A DNA stretch of 64,000 nt. Origin: Jeotgalibacillus sp. ET6 (GTDB lineage: Bacteria > Bacillota > Bacilli > Bacillales > Jeotgalibacillaceae). This document shows, in pieces, positions 8,032 through 15,770 of the stretch. Location of the stretch: contig NZ_JARUIU010000002.1 in assembly GCF_029667115.1 (NCBI RefSeq), positions 186,001 to 250,000 of the forward strand. The letters are read 5' to 3'. Numbering within the stretch: position 1 is the first letter of the stretch; every line of letters starts with the position of its first letter. The notes beneath the pieces were generated by a model. It was not told the DNA's origin. It made no database searches and saw only the letters and a program-made list of their open reading frames with translations. A program made the translations under genes and the position numbers.

Positions 8032-8607
8032 TTAGATATTTTTTGATTGTTGATAAATCAAATCTAAATGTTGATTGATCTTTACTTCTGATTTAAACCT
8101 GACCCCTGCGATTCGAAATCTTTTTATATTTGAGAAGCCAAATATTTTTAATATTCTTTTCATATATCTCCATTCAGCACTCCTCTCCATAAGTGTTAAC
8201 AATATCCCCGGTGTATCAGCAGTATAAATCACCCATGCAGATTTACCTTTCAATAACCCCTTAGGAATAACGCCTTTAAAATAGGTAAAGGCAAATCCTG
8301 ATACGAAAACCCGATCAATAAACCCTTTTAAAATGGCTGGCGGCATCGACCACCAAATCGGATAGATGAAGATAAGTTGATCGGACTGAGCAATCATTTC
8401 CCGGTATTTTTCTGTTTCTGGATCCCTATTTAAATCTCTTCTTCTTTTCTCTTTATTAAAAATTAAAGAAGATTGAAATTCTTCTTCATAAAGGTCTATG
8501 ACGTTTACTTTATGGTTAGCTTCTGTTAACCCTTTTTCTACTTGTTCGAGAATAGCGAAGTTGAGACTCTGATGATTTGGATGACTATATATAATTAATA
8601 CATTCAA
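8032..8607 (-). CDS. NAD(P)H-dependent oxidoreductase, flavodoxin-like fold
   Basis: A 191-residue protein with the quinone-reductase pattern: start MNVLIIYSHPNHQSLNFAI (FMN phosphate loop), VIDLYEEEF, and the active-site region IFIYPIWWSMPPAILKGFIDRV with W-W-S-M-P. It probably carries FMN and reduces quinones, nitro or azo compounds. GGGGGATC precedes the start. It is the first gene of a two-gene operon whose promoter is interleaved with two identical half-palindromes next to a divergent MarR gene, pointing to redox- or electrophile-induced expression. Confidence 0.88.
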   Translation of the reverse strand: MNVLIIYSHPNHQSLNFAILEQVEKGLTEANHKVNVIDLYEEEFQSSLIFNKEKRRRDLNRDPETEKYREMIAQSDQLIFIYPIWWSMPPAILKGFIDRVFVSGFAFTYFKGVIPKGLLKGKSAWVIYTADTPGILLTLMERSAEWRYMKRILKIFGFSNIKRFRIAGVRFKSEVKINQHLDLIYQQSKNI

Positions 8608-8625
8608 TTTGATCCCCCTTTAAAT

Positions 8626-8687
8626 AGTTGTACAGGTCAACTTCTTACAGGTATGATTATACATACTTATAGTTGATGTGTGCAACT
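8626..8687. promoter_or_regulatory. Divergent promoter region with two MarR-type operators
   Basis: Two inverted repeats of identical design, AGTTG-N7-CAACT, lie at 8626-8642 and 8671-8687, with centres 45 bp apart. On the minus strand, TTGCAC (8685-8680) and TATAAT (8661-8656) with 18-bp spacing form a promoter for the reductase operon. The distal operator covers its -35 and the proximal one lies just past its start. On the plus strand an extended -10 (TGGTATACT, 8701-8709) for the regulator lies beside the distal operator. Binding by the MarR protein is inferred from position and symmetry. Confidence 0.7.
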
Positions 8688-8741
8688 AATTTTAAAAATA
8701 TGGTATACTACATTCAAAACATCTTAGGAGTAGAATATAAA

Positions 8742-9185
8742 ATGGATCATTTTGATGTAACAGATACAGTCGGTCATATCGTGAATAAATCAGGTACGAA
8801 ATTGTTTAATTATTTGCTGGTGTTGTTATCAGAATATGAAATAACACCTGAACAATGGGGATTATTAAATTTGCTGTGGAAAAAAGACGGAATAAACCAG
8901 AAAGAACTTTCAGAGTTAATGTTTAAGGACAAAACTATTTTAACTCGAATGATCGGTAAATTAGAGACGAAAGGGATGGTCATCCGTCAAGAACACCCGG
9001 AAGACCGAAGAGCTTTTCTAATTTTTTTAACCGATAAAGGGAGAGAATTGAAAGAGATCCTCATACCCATAGTTGCATCAGCAGAAGAAAAATATCTTCA
9101 AGGTCTTACACCTGAAGAAATTATGATAACAAAAAAAGTCCTCAAGACAATTAGTAGTAATATTGATGGTCAAAAAAGGGGGTAG
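8742..9185 (+). CDS. MarR family transcriptional regulator
   Basis: A 147-residue winged-helix protein with the MarR signatures: Q-W-G-L-L-N-L-L-W, the recognition region INQKELSELMFKDKTILTRMIGKLE, and the wing motif REEHPEDRRAF as D-R-R. ATG 8742 follows TTAGGAG and gives the usual family length; earlier starts would add an atypical N-terminus. It is divergent from the reductase operon and probably represses both it and itself through the paired AGTTG-N7-CAACT sites. No N-terminal cysteine of the OhrR type is evident. Confidence 0.88.
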   Translation: MDHFDVTDTVGHIVNKSGTKLFNYLLVLLSEYEITPEQWGLLNLLWKKDGINQKELSELMFKDKTILTRMIGKLETKGMVIRQEHPEDRRAFLIFLTDKGRELKEILIPIVASAEEKYLQGLTPEEIMITKKVLKTISSNIDGQKRG

Positions 9186-9348
9186 GGATAACTCCGGTTC
9201 GCTATAGGGCTGGACGTATAAGCTTAACTTTGGTCATATTCTTTTAAACGTTCAATGTGAGTTACTTTACTGCATTGAAAAATTAAACATCGGCATCCTT
9301 TTATAAGGAGAGCTTGAGGATGTACGTTTTAAATACTCCGTATTCAAA

Positions 9349-10155
9349 TCAAGATGCAGCACTCGAATATTTTCTTATGCCCATCTTCCAAAGAGAATTT
9401 GTAAATAGATAAATGATGAATGTTAGAAAAAGAAGTCCCATGAATGGCAAAATCCCCATGCCATTGAATAATACGTAAGTTGGAATCGACGCTACCACAC
9501 CGACAGGCACTAGCGTATAGAGAAGCCATTTGAAAAAAGGAGGATACATATCAACAGGATATTTCCCCATTGCCCAGATGCTGGTGAAAAGAATAAAGCC
9601 TCCTCCTGTCCTCCCCAGCCAAAAGCCTAGCGTGCCAATCCACATACGCACTGAGTAACTAATCAACAAGGAACAGCCAATTAAAACAAAAAATTGCATT
9701 AGCTGAACTATGAATTGAAATGACGTTAGCGTCAGTTGATCCAGGTTGAGAAAGATGGATCCTATCATAATGCCTATACCCAGTAGAATGTCAGTAATTG
9801 CCCAAACATTACAGCTGCCAAAACTTGATAAGAATTGAGTGTTTTCAGGCATTAGAATCGTTTCGTCCAAGTGTCCGTCCACAATTTTATCCGGAAGATT
9901 TTCCACATTCTCCATCACAAAAAATGCAAGAATACCAGCTATCAATTGATACACACCTAATAATGTAACGATTTCATAAAAGGTCCAGCCGGCGAGAGAA
10001 TCAGTGTGAGTAAAAATAATGCGAAGTCCAATCAGTCCACTTCCGAAATAGAACAGTGTGGACAAAGCTTGTGTTACAAAATTAATTCGATAAGGAAGCT
10101 GAGTCATCAAAGACGTCTTAAAAAATAAATGTACCAATGCGATTTTTTTCATCAT
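9349..10155 (-). CDS. ABC-2 type transporter permease (COG3694-like)
   Basis: About 268 residues with six hydrophobic helices, matching the second permease of the COG4586/4587/3694 exporter trio (ABC2_membrane_6 family). The start is placed at ATG 10155, which overlaps the upstream stop as TAATG and follows GGAGGG; a second ATG comes next. It is the last gene of a three-gene operon with no gaps. The pair of permeases probably forms a heterodimeric channel powered by the ATPase at 10972-11949. The substrate is unknown. Confidence 0.85.
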   Translation of the reverse strand: MMKKIALVHLFFKTSLMTQLPYRINFVTQALSTLFYFGSGLIGLRIIFTHTDSLAGWTFYEIVTLLGVYQLIAGILAFFVMENVENLPDKIVDGHLDETILMPENTQFLSSFGSCNVWAITDILLGIGIMIGSIFLNLDQLTLTSFQFIVQLMQFFVLIGCSLLISYSVRMWIGTLGFWLGRTGGGFILFTSIWAMGKYPVDMYPPFFKWLLYTLVPVGVVASIPTYVLFNGMGILPFMGLLFLTFIIYLFTNSLWKMGIRKYSSAAS

Positions 10156-10967
10156 TACCCTCCGAGTGCAGAATATCGTTTGATTCCTTTTTTGTATACC
10201 CATGAGCACAGTAATACCAAGGTACAGATCCACGCATATTGGAGGAGTAATCCGCTGCTTAAGGAGATTCCTTTGATCCCGATTAATGTTTCAGCCGGAA
10301 ACCCCATCATCCCATAGAACGGAAGGTAGTATGCTGCGTCGCCAAAAAAGCCGTGGATCAAAAATAAAGGGGCGACTTCTCCACCAATAAAGAAAATCGC
10401 AACTTCACCAGCATTCACAATAGACTGAGTTTTTTCTGTCCAGAATGCGGTTAAGGTAAGCAAGTAAAGCCATAAAAATCGAAGGATTGAAGCATTAACA
10501 ACAGTTAAGACAAATAACATAACGTTTGAAAAAGATGGTAAAATGGTTGGGGTAAATCCCATCCACAGCACAATAATCAATGGTATGGATACGGTATAGG
10601 AAACAATCTTCACAGCTAAATTCTCTCCTATTACCGAATATAAGAGGTGGTGTGGTTTAAGTAAAAGACTTGTCACTTCTCCAGTGTATATGTTCATGCC
10701 TAACATATGATGTTCATAGGAGACTGTTAACTGGCGAACCATGATAATGGCTAAATAATAAACCAGGAATTCCGAAGAGCTCCATCCATACACCGTTTGT
10801 TCCTGGGCGGTAACAGCTTGCCAAACGAGTAGAGATACCAGTGGAGTAATGAGCTGTGAAAAAACTAAGAGATACATGAAAGATCGCCAACTAAATACAT
10901 CCATCGTTTTCCAAGCGGTGTAGCCTTTTAGTAATCGAAGTGAAGTCAATACATCACCGTTATTCAT
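10155..10967 (-). CDS. ABC-2 type transporter permease (COG4587-like)
   Basis: A 270-residue integral membrane protein with six helices, of the first-permease type in the same exporter trio. An open frame extends another 51 codons upstream into the ATPase gene, but ATG 10967 lies four bases after the ATPase stop with GAGGTGG ahead of it, so it is the probable start. The typical motif region LLLKPHHLLYSVIGENL lies in the middle. Its stop overlaps the next start, so translation is coupled. Confidence 0.85.
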   Translation of the reverse strand: MNNGDVLTSLRLLKGYTAWKTMDVFSWRSFMYLLVFSQLITPLVSLLVWQAVTAQEQTVYGWSSSEFLVYYLAIIMVRQLTVSYEHHMLGMNIYTGEVTSLLLKPHHLLYSVIGENLAVKIVSYTVSIPLIIVLWMGFTPTILPSFSNVMLFVLTVVNASILRFLWLYLLTLTAFWTEKTQSIVNAGEVAIFFIGGEVAPLFLIHGFFGDAAYYLPFYGMMGFPAETLIGIKGISLSSGLLLQYAWICTLVLLCSWVYKKGIKRYSALGG

Positions 10968-10971
10968 AAAT

Positions 10972-11949
10972 TCATACCACCTCTGCTTTATAAAGTTGTT
11001 CAATCGTACTCTCGAATGGAGGGTTCTCAACGGTGAGGCCAAGAATGGAACAATCCGAAAGCAAACGACCTGTAATAGCAGGGACCTGATGATTCGCAAC
11101 TCGAATGGTAATCCTTCCATTCATTTCATGTTCTACCACGCCGTATCGATCCCAGGGAATGTGCGTGGAGCCATGATCAGGTGTGAAAACGATTAGTTTG
11201 TAGGGTGTTAAGCTCTCTATTAAATAGTCAATATTTCCATCAAATAACAATTTCCCTTGATCAATTACCATAATTCGTTCACAAAGCTGCGTGACGTCCT
11301 CCATGTAGTGAGAAGTCAATATAATCGTTGCATTTGTTTCTCGGTTGTATTCATTTAAAAAGTGACGGATACGGGATTGTGCATTTATATCCAGCCCGAT
11401 TGTAGGTTCATCTAGAAATAAAACTTCAGGGTTATAAACAATTGAACAAGCTAAGCCACATCTCATCCGTTCACCAAGTGATAATGTACGAAGTGGCTTT
11501 TTATAATAAGGCTCTATTCCTAACCAATCTACAATTCGATTCAAATCCTTTGTGAATGACTTGTAATCAAGATCATAAATGATGCGCTGCATTTGAAGAG
11601 CATCAAGTGCTGTCAGATCAGCTGGCGCAAATAACGGCTTACTTCCTCTTATTAAAGCAATTTTTTTTAAATACTCTGGCGCTCTCTTATAAGGGGTATG
11701 GCCCATCACGGAAATCGCTCCATCACTTGGATGTAAAATGCCGCTTAGCATTTTTAAAGTGGTGCTTTTACCTGCGCCGTTGGACCCGATAAAACCGACT
11801 ATTTCTCCTTTGGAAATTTCAAATGAAATGGTTTTTACTGCTGCAATTTCCTTTTTATCACGTTTTATGAAGCTGGATAAAGCACCCTTGATGCCGGATT
11901 CTCTTACGGGAACAACATACGTTTTTTTTACATCATCTACATAGATCAT
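10972..11949 (-). CDS. ABC transporter ATP-binding protein (COG4586-like)
   Basis: A 325-residue ATPase with Walker A GSNGAGKST, signature LSLGERMRCG, Walker B VLFLDEPTIGLD and the switch TSHYMEDV. It has the extra C-terminal domain of about 90 residues usual in this subgroup. The start follows AAGGAGG. It is the first gene of a minus-strand operon with two permeases and is divergently placed from the MerR-type gene at 12146, the likely regulator. The TTCTAAGG-rich spacer of about 190 bases should hold both promoters. Related trios export hydrophobic compounds or peptides; the cargo here is not known. Confidence 0.92.
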   Translation of the reverse strand: MIYVDDVKKTYVVPVRESGIKGALSSFIKRDKKEIAAVKTISFEISKGEIVGFIGSNGAGKSTTLKMLSGILHPSDGAISVMGHTPYKRAPEYLKKIALIRGSKPLFAPADLTALDALQMQRIIYDLDYKSFTKDLNRIVDWLGIEPYYKKPLRTLSLGERMRCGLACSIVYNPEVLFLDEPTIGLDINAQSRIRHFLNEYNRETNATIILTSHYMEDVTQLCERIMVIDQGKLLFDGNIDYLIESLTPYKLIVFTPDHGSTHIPWDRYGVVEHEMNGRITIRVANHQVPAITGRLLSDCSILGLTVENPPFESTIEQLYKAEVV

Positions 11950-12145
11950 AGAAGTCCTCCTTCTTATATTGTTCTGAACATTGTGTTTTTTTATGGATCT
12001 ACTTTAATCGTAGCACTTTGATGCAAGGTTCTAAGGTTTTCCTGTATTTTGGAGATGAACTATTTCTATATGGGAGTTTAAGAAGAAAATGCCGGAATGA
12101 GATTTTAATGTTTTAATTCAATGATTAATAAAGGTGGTAATGAGA

Positions 12146-12886
12146 GTGCAAACATATAGGGGAATCGATATTACAAGACCCTTGAACTTAAGTTCAGATC
12201 TTTTAAGGAAATATGAAAGTTGGAAACTTATTCCTTCAGCTCAAAGACACAGAGAGAATAATTATCGAATATATACAGAGGTTCACAATCAATTTTTTAT
12301 TCAATCCAGAAGAATGCTGGAGGGTTTTACATGGACTGAAGTAGCTAAAATAATGAGTAGATTAGTTGAAGGGGAGCTAGAGAGGGCAACGGTATTAGCC
12401 ATAGAATTACAAGCGAATCTGGGTGAAAAATATAAGCAGAGTCAGAAAGTTATTAACCAATTGCATCAGGGAGTTGAGAACCAATTGGAAGACTTCCAAT
12501 TTAATGTTGCCCATGTAAAGAGTACTATGACGATTGGTGAGGTTGCAGATCTGTTGAACATACCCGTTTCAACTTTGCGAGTTTGGGAACAGAAAAATTT
12601 ATTTGAACCGATTAGAAAAGAAAATAACTATAGATACTTTAATAAAAAGTTATTAAATAGACTGTTCATCATCAAATTATTGAGATTATCAGGCTTATCA
12701 TTCAATCAATGCAGCGAAATACTGCAGGATTTAGACAATGAAAATTATCAAGATATACTTTATGTCCTGGAGAGCAGGATAGCTGAAATGAAAATAGAAA
12801 TTAATAAAGGACTTAAAGCGTTAGGGCATTTCAATGAATTGGTTATTTTTTTGGAGAAGAGTCGTTTCTTTGAGGAAGAATTTTAA
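12146..12886 (+). CDS. MerR-type regulator with two DNA-binding domains in tandem
   Basis: About 246 residues. The C-terminal half has a classical MerR domain: MTIGEVADLLNIPVSTLRVW, then NNYRYFNKKLLNRL and the LSGLSFNQCSEIL helix. The N-terminal half repeats the same plan in diverged form: NLSSDLLRKYESWKLIP, NNYRIYTEVHNQF and EGFTWTEVAKIM. A polar linker with Q-rich helices joins them. GTG 12146 is preferred because GGTGG sits eight bases before it; in-frame ATG and GTG codons lie closer to or inside that site. It probably controls the divergent ABC exporter operon. No effector domain beyond the helices is visible. Confidence 0.8.
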   Translation: MQTYRGIDITRPLNLSSDLLRKYESWKLIPSAQRHRENNYRIYTEVHNQFFIQSRRMLEGFTWTEVAKIMSRLVEGELERATVLAIELQANLGEKYKQSQKVINQLHQGVENQLEDFQFNVAHVKSTMTIGEVADLLNIPVSTLRVWEQKNLFEPIRKENNYRYFNKKLLNRLFIIKLLRLSGLSFNQCSEILQDLDNENYQDILYVLESRIAEMKIEINKGLKALGHFNELVIFLEKSRFFEEEF

Positions 12887-13260
12887 ATACTCATACTGTA
12901 AATAAAAAAGAAACAAAAACTCTTTAGTTTCTTCCTCAAAAAACTTACAAGGGGGGATACAAATAAGGAAAAGAAAAAAGGATTGGTGCCTTCAGTAATT
13001 GTTGGATTAAGCGAGAAACGATCTTGGTAATTATCAAAGACCGATTAACAGATAACGAGCTAGTGTTGGCTGCAAATTGATCCGAATCACATAACTTTTT
13101 TTTATCTACCGGAACAGAAAGGAGATAGAAAGATTCTGATTTGATGATACATTCTTATAAAAGTATTTCCTAAGTTCAACATACGAAGCAGAATCAATAG
13201 ACATGCTCAACTATTTATCATACGTGTAGAATGATCAATAATTCGGTTAACAAAATTATT
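12887..13260. other. Intergenic region with a weak hairpin and a possible gene relic
   Basis: A short hairpin (AAGAAAC / GTTTCTT, 12908-12933) follows the MerR gene. Next, GGGGGG at 12952-12957 is followed by a frame encoding KGLVPSVIVGLSEKRSW without a start codon, then a stop, so it looks like a decayed small gene. The remainder to 13260 is AT-rich with no supported feature. Confidence 0.35.
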
Positions 13261-13261
13261 G

Positions 13262-13352
13262 AGTATACATTATTCAACTAACAGGTGCATTCCTTCAGTA
13301 GGAGTGCTTTTTCTTTTCCTGAAAAAAGGAAATTAATGTTAAGCTAAGGTTA
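13262..13352 (+). repeat. Intergenic repeat copy C
   Basis: Third copy: GCATTCCT / AGGAGTGC stem (13287-13307), T-rich run, GGAAATTAATGTTAA ending at 13342. Similarity to copy E extends further upstream into a segment reading ACAAAATT...ATACAT..A.T...AACA, so these two copies share about 90 bases. Confidence 0.6.
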
Positions 13353-13396
13353 CAGGTTATGTAACCTCAAACCTAAAGCCGGGAGGAATAGCTTAT

Positions 13397-14029
13397 ATGA
13401 AATACTCCTTATTTATTTTTAGTGTAATCATAATGTTGTGTAGTGCCTGCAACAATAACCCTGAAACTTCTGAGCTAAAAGAATTAAGGGGGAAATTAGT
13501 TGAAATCACTCAATTAGGTGGTGATGAAGAGGTAGAAGAAGATCATATTGATCAAGCAATTCATGAAGCTGCTTCATTAGGGATCCAAGGTGAAGACAGA
13601 GACTGGTTTGTTCGTTCCTTTTTAATCTCTAAATCAACTGGGGAAGAAATAAAGGATATGGAAGAAATCTATGAACGAAGTCAATTAAAAAAGCTATATG
13701 AAAAAACATGGCAAGATGTAGCTTTAGAGCGATATGAAGTTACGTTAGATGAAGAAAGATTACAAGTGATTATAGAAGAGACGTTGCAGCCCGTAAAAGA
13801 AGAGAAAGAGAATGAAATCGAAATACAGTTTTATCTCGCGGATTCATTGGGATACAGCATAGACGATTTTTTTTATACCTTTGACAGACATATTTATGAA
13901 AAGTGGGTCATCAGTGAGGAGTTGTATCCTTTACTAGAAAAAGAATACAACCTTGAAGAGAATCAAGAAATTAGTCATACATATAGAATGGAAGTGATTG
14001 ATGAAATAGTAAAAGCTCGATCTTTATGA
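13397..14029 (+). CDS. Lipoprotein, possibly a SurA/PrsA-N-like acidic protein
   Basis: A 210-residue protein with a lipoprotein signal: MKYSLFIFSVIIMLCSAC, with cysteine 18 as the probable lipid site (L-C-S-A-C). The mature part is very acidic and helical, so it would sit on the outer face of the membrane. It may resemble the helical N-terminal domain of PrsA/SurA-type chaperones, but no peptidyl-prolyl isomerase domain follows, and the match is weak. GGGAGGAATAG precedes the ATG. Repeat copy C lies 54 bases upstream. Confidence 0.75.
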   Translation: MKYSLFIFSVIIMLCSACNNNPETSELKELRGKLVEITQLGGDEEVEEDHIDQAIHEAASLGIQGEDRDWFVRSFLISKSTGEEIKDMEEIYERSQLKKLYEKTWQDVALERYEVTLDEERLQVIIEETLQPVKEEKENEIEIQFYLADSLGYSIDDFFYTFDRHIYEKWVISEELYPLLEKEYNLEENQEISHTYRMEVIDEIVKARSL

Positions 14030-14087
14030 GTTAACCTGCAGCAATGTTATGGATGGTAATTATTAAATTTTAAAAGGGTGGTTAATT

Positions 14088-14399
14088 ATGATGGAGACTT
14101 GGCTTAATCTTGGTAGTTTAGTTCTGGGTCTTGTTGCTTGGACATTACCTGTTGTTAATCTTATGCGAGATAAAAACAGTAGCCATAAGAATTGGAGTAC
14201 GCTGTCCATTGTGAGTATCAGTGCTTGTGCGATAGCGTTATATTTTCAGATAATCTATAGTCATTATTTGGTTCAGAATAAGGCACTCTCAAATATTTTA
14301 GAAGAGTCCTGGATAATAATAAGTTCAGTTCTTCTTATCGTTACGCTTCTATTAAATTTACTAACTATGATTGTATATCGTAACAAAACAGTGAAGTAG
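14088..14399 (+). CDS. Small three-helix membrane protein
   Basis: A 103-residue protein with three hydrophobic helices (about 8-26, 40-62 and 74-97) joined by a basic loop (MRDKNSSHKN). The ribosome site GGGTGG precedes two adjacent ATG codons; the first is used here. No family was recognised. It follows the lipoprotein gene by 58 bases and may be co-transcribed. Confidence 0.72.
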   Translation: MMETWLNLGSLVLGLVAWTLPVVNLMRDKNSSHKNWSTLSIVSISACAIALYFQIIYSHYLVQNKALSNILEESWIIISSVLLIVTLLLNLLTMIVYRNKTVK

Positions 14400-14441
14400 A
14401 ATATCAAATCACTGTTTTATGAAGGGTTTTGGTAAACAGAC

Positions 14442-14510
14442 TAATGCGTTCCTTCATCTAAAAAACGTTTTTCGCAACCAATGAAAAGGGAATTAATGTT
14501 AAACTGAAGG
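14442..14510 (+). repeat. Intergenic repeat copy D (degenerate hairpin)
   Basis: Fourth copy: TAATGCGTTCCTTC, a poorly paired second arm, then GGGAATTAATGTTAAACTGA at 14489-14508. The conserved block is better preserved than the hairpin. Confidence 0.5.
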
Positions 14511-14562
14511 GGGGATTGTCGGGTAATTCATCTGGCGAGGAGTGAAAAATAATGACTAGAGA

Positions 14563-15018
14563 ATGCATGAGGACGAATTCCAGCATTATCTTGCCATTGC
14601 AATTAAGAATCTTGCGACGAGCAGATGATGCCTGGAAATTGGGAGCCACAAGAGGCAATAAGAAATGCAGAAAAAGAATTTGAAAAGTTGCTGCCTGAAG
14701 GACACAATACAAAAAATCACAATCTATTCGTTATTCGAGATAGAGACACGGAAGTTGGTGTCATTTGGATGGCAATTAAATCATATGACAAAGGATTTAT
14801 CTATGACATAAATATTTGGGAAGATCATCAAAGCGAAGGCTACGGTAAAAAGGCAATGGAAGAGATTGAAACCTTTGCCCAGGAAAACGGAATGAAAAGT
14901 ATAGGCCTTCACGTTTTTGGTCACAACAAAAATGGCGCGGGACTTATATGAAAAGTTAGGATATAGAGAAACAAATATAAAAAGGGATAAACAATTTAAT
15001 CAACTAGGAGCTAGGTGA
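14563..15018 (+). pseudogene. GNAT acetyltransferase broken by two frameshifts
   Basis: Three frames together rebuild one GNAT protein. Frame one reads HEDEFQHYLAIAIKNLATSR then TGA (14626). Frame two covers residues from GNWEPQEAIRNAEKEFEKLL through WEDHQSEGYGKKAME, where Q-S-E-G-Y-G-K is the acetyl-CoA loop, to VFGHNK. Frame three resumes ARDLYEKLGYRETNI to the stop at 15018. The second shift fits one extra A in CAAAAATGG. The middle piece could still be made as a 108-residue product, but it lacks both ends of the fold. Confidence 0.75.
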
Positions 15019-15044
15019 AGCTCAAAGGAAAGCAGGGATTAAAA

Positions 15045-15311
15045 ATGGGATTTCAACTATATCGAATTTGTCACCATGCAGCAATTGGCTTTGTTGTAAT
15101 TGTTCTTTCTACCTTTTTTGCAGCAGGAGGAATAGGTGAAAACTATACGGATAACCCTTTTCCCAATCCGATCTGGCTCATGCCCATACTTGTGTGGTTG
15201 ATAGGGGCAATTCTTTCATTCATGAAAAAAACTGTAAAGATTGGATTGGTGATTAGCTTTTTACCTCTTCTATTTTATATTGTATTGTTTACTATAGCTT
15301 ATTTTATCTGA
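15045..15311 (+). CDS. Small membrane protein
   Basis: About 88 residues with three hydrophobic segments and an N-P-F-P-N-P-I-W loop. ATG 15045 after CAGGGA is favoured; the frame is open back to a GTG overlapping the end of the broken GNAT gene. Unknown function. Confidence 0.65.
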   Translation: MGFQLYRICHHAAIGFVVIVLSTFFAAGGIGENYTDNPFPNPIWLMPILVWLIGAILSFMKKTVKIGLVISFLPLLFYIVLFTIAYFI

Positions 15312-15770
15312 TTTTATTTACGATACAGGAAAGACTTTTTGATGAAATTGTAAGATATTATTTATGATTTATGCAAAATAAGTCAAAGAGAAAGTAGTTG
15401 AAATTTTACTTGAATTCAATTGTAGTCTTTAGGCGCTGCTAACTGAATGTAATCCATTCGTTTAAATGAAAATAATACTGTGCTGCCTCACTTGACAGGA
15501 CCTTGCCCCGATTTATTTCATCCTCAAATCACCTCATTGTGTTCAATAAGTATCATAATATAATAGGCAATATCGATAGGCTCAAATAATTTAAGTAAGC
15601 TGACTGCATTAGCGAACTTCTCCCCGAGGTTTTCATCTTTATGCGTATTTGTGAACAGTCAGGACACCTACCTTATACATCATTTCCCTTTCGTGAATAC
15701 ACTAAATAAGAGCAATTTTGACTTATTTGTATTTCATTTTTGTTCAATATTTATAGAAAGGAGAAAGTAG
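15312..15770. other. Intergenic gap upstream of the collagen-like gene
   Basis: About 460 bases of AT-rich DNA. No open frame, repeat or stable hairpin could be supported. It probably contains the promoter of the collagen-like gene, but no clear sporulation-type (SigK or SigG) box was found. Confidence 0.3.

Noticed and set aside
9320-9412. Short plus-strand gene starting at ATG 9320 after AAGGAGAGC
   Set aside because: It overlaps the end of the minus-strand permease gene, has only about 30 codons and no recognisable product.
11950-12133. Specific MerR operator with 19-bp spacer between the ABC operon and the regulator
   Set aside because: The AAGGTTCTAAGGTTTT direct repeat is suggestive, but no dyad centred in a long-spacer promoter could be fixed.
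15498-15512. CAGGACCTTGCCC as a second copy of the GC-rich palindrome at 4264
   Set aside because: Only 13 bases match and none of the flanking palindrome is present; chance is likely.
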